A stretch of DNA of 6,779 bases from an uncultured Collinsella sp. (GTDB lineage: Bacteria; Actinomycetota; Coriobacteriia; Coriobacteriales; Coriobacteriaceae), in NCBI GenBank assembly GCA_902475375.1, contig CABRZC010000102.1:1-6779 (forward strand). The letters are read 5' to 3'. Below are positions 5,653-6,779 of the stretch, piece by piece. The notes below the pieces were generated by a model. The model ran no database searches. It saw only the letters and a program-made list of their open reading frames with translations, and had not been told where the DNA came from. The first letter of the stretch is position 1. Every line of letters begins with the position of its first letter. The position numbers were made by a program, and so were the translations under genes.

Positions 5653-6669
5653 ATGACCCAACCAGTTCGCACCGCACCTACGCTTGCCGAGGTTGCCGCA
5701 GCTGCCGGCGTGTCGCGCTCCACGGCATCGCGCGCCCTCAACGATTCGCCCCGCATTAGCGAGGAAACCAAAAAGCGCGTCCGCGCGGCGGCCAAGGAAG
5801 TCAATTTTGTCCCCAACGCTCGTGGCCGAGCGCTCGCTGTCGGGCGCACGGAAATCATCGCCGTGCTCGTGACCGAGCCTCTGAGTGAACTCTTCAGCGA
5901 CCCCACCTATAGCGAGTTTTTGAGCGGCATTACCGAGGAACTGTCGGAGTCTTCCTATCTGCCCGTTATCTTGCAGGCGTCTTCCACGCATGAGCGCAAC
6001 CGCGCACGCGAGCACTTTGAGCGCCGCTCGTTCGACGCCGTGATCGACGTCTCCCCCTACAAGGGCAGCGAGCTGCTCGAGGTGCTGCGCGAGCTGGGCG
6101 TACCCACCGTGTTGTGCGGCCAGCTCGAGGGCCACCCCTATCGCGACGTGTTCTCGACGGTCTACTCTGACGACGAAGAGGGCGGACACTTTGCGGCACT
6201 CGCCATGAAGAAGCGCGGGCGCAAAGATATCGTCGCCGTGTTGGGACCGCAAGACAACCCCGCTGTTGTCGACCGCCTGCGCGGCTACCGCGCCGTCTTG
6301 GGCGAAGATCTCCCAGACGCAAACGTTATCTATACCGGCTGGAACAGCGGAGACGGCTATCAGGCCATGCACCAGATCCTCGCGCGCGAGATGGCTTTCG
6401 ATGGCGTGCTCTGCGGATCGGACCGTATCGCGGCTGGCGTCATCACCGCACTCAACGAGGCAGGCCTATCCGTTCCGGCGGACGTTTCTGTCGTCGGCTT
6501 CGACGATCACGAGATTGCGACGCGCTGCGTCCCCGCGCTCACGACCGTCCGCCAGCCCCTGCGCGAAGAAGGCCACATGGCCGCCAACATTGCGCTCGAT
6601 ATGATCAAGGGTGCCGAGCCGACCACCTCCGTGATGCACATGCAGCTGATCCAGAGAGACTCGCTATAA
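5653..6669 (+). CDS. LacI/GalR-family transcriptional repressor of the ebg operon
   Basis: A 338-residue regulator, the usual length for the family. Residues 9-30 form the LacI helix-turn-helix (TLAEVAAAAGVSRSTASRAL) and about 53-63 the hinge helix (NARGRALA), which in this family inserts into the minor groove at a central CpG. The rest is the sugar-binding, periplasmic-protein-like core, with the familiar GSDRIAAGV and VVGFDD segments and the closing LIQRDS. A Shine-Dalgarno AGGAGA lies 4 nt before the ATG at 5653. The gene is divergent from ebgA, and the three CpG-centred palindromes between them are its likely operators; the inducer is presumably a beta-galactoside or derivative. It occupies the place of EbgR, but the ligand domain does not look especially close to the E. 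coli EbgR sequence I remember, so I give no symbol. An isolated operator half-site upstream leaves mild autoregulation possible. Confidence 0.94.
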   Translation: MTQPVRTAPTLAEVAAAAGVSRSTASRALNDSPRISEETKKRVRAAAKEVNFVPNARGRALAVGRTEIIAVLVTEPLSELFSDPTYSEFLSGITEELSESSYLPVILQASSTHERNRAREHFERRSFDAVIDVSPYKGSELLEVLRELGVPTVLCGQLEGHPYRDVFSTVYSDDEEGGHFAALAMKKRGRKDIVAVLGPQDNPAVVDRLRGYRAVLGEDLPDANVIYTGWNSGDGYQAMHQILAREMAFDGVLCGSDRIAAGVITALNEAGLSVPADVSVVGFDDHEIATRCVPALTTVRQPLREEGHMAANIALDMIKGAEPTTSVMHMQLIQRDSL

Positions 6670-6675
6670 GATACT

Positions 6676-6719
6676 GGGACAGGCTTTCCGCCAGACAGTT
6701 GTTGCGGAAAGCCTGTCCC
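6676..6719. repeat. Long hairpin, first unit of a related pair
   Basis: A perfect 16-bp stem (GGGACAGGCTTTCCGC, 6676-6691, with 6704-6719) closes a 12-nt loop containing AGACAG (6693-6698). It begins six bases after the repressor stop codon. The sequence beyond it (GTTCTGGG) is not a T-tract, so it is not a standard intrinsic terminator on the plus strand, although it might still stop transcription or protect the 3' end. Its similarity to the next hairpin marks it as a repeat unit. Confidence 0.8.
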
Positions 6720-6739
6720 GTTCTGGGCGCTCATTCTGG

Positions 6740-6779
6740 GGCACAGTTTCCGTTAGACAGCTCAACCGGAAACTGTGCC
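6740..6779. repeat. Second related hairpin, reaching the window edge
   Basis: A perfect 13-bp stem (GGCACAGTTTCCG, 6740-6752, with 6767-6779) closes a 14-nt loop that again contains AGACAG (6755-6760). The stem matches that of the first hairpin apart from a G-to-C change and loss of an internal GC, each compensated on the other arm. Both units are preceded by a similar ATACTGGG or ATTCTGGG. Further units may lie beyond the window. Confidence 0.8.

Noticed and set aside
6676..6719. Intrinsic terminator of the repressor gene
   Set aside because: The stem is strong but no T-tract follows it (GTTCTGGG), and its relationship to the next hairpin suggests a repeat; termination here is not excluded.

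Overview
The window reads as chromosomal DNA of a GC-rich, host-associated Gram-positive bacterium, most likely Collinsella or another Coriobacteriia (Actinomycetota). The grounds are GC-rich third codon positions, clear AGGAGG-type ribosome binding sites, and intergenic DNA rich in short perfect hairpins. The genus is an inference; no rRNA or marker gene is present.

Four genes form one recognisable locus of the Ebg (evolved beta-galactosidase) type. Three lie on the minus strand. In transcription order they are ebgA (GH2 beta-galactosidase large subunit, 5276 to 2268), ebgC (small subunit, 2264 to 1809) and an APC-superfamily permease resembling E. coli YgjI (1655 to 192). The fourth gene is divergent on the plus strand: a LacI-family repressor (5653 to 6669). 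The 376-bp space between the repressor and ebgA holds three identical 14-bp copies of a LacI-type palindrome (GTGCAACCGGTTGT). Two of them sit on the predicted -35 box and on the predicted start of ebgA transcription. The simplest reading is a substrate-induced operon repressed by the divergent regulator.

The gene content and order (regulator, ebgA, ebgC, APC permease) match, as I recall it, the E. coli ebgR-ebgA-ebgC-ygjI cluster, except that the regulator is divergent here. The large subunit carries Asp and Trp (D95, W963) at the two positions known from E. coli EbgA evolution experiments to limit lactose activity. The natural substrate may therefore not be plain lactose, and no conventional sugar transporter is present.

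Region by region: 1-110 holds four consecutive short hairpins of unknown origin, perhaps an insertion-sequence end. 111-145 is a strong intrinsic terminator for the minus-strand operon. 192-1655 is the permease. 1656-1808 is a structured leader or intergenic region with a terminator-like hairpin. 1809-5276 is ebgC and ebgA, translationally coupled. 5277-5652 is the shared control region. 5653-6669 is the repressor. 6670-6779 holds two related hairpins whose stems differ by compensatory changes while part of the loop (AGACAG) is conserved. The second hairpin runs exactly to the window edge.
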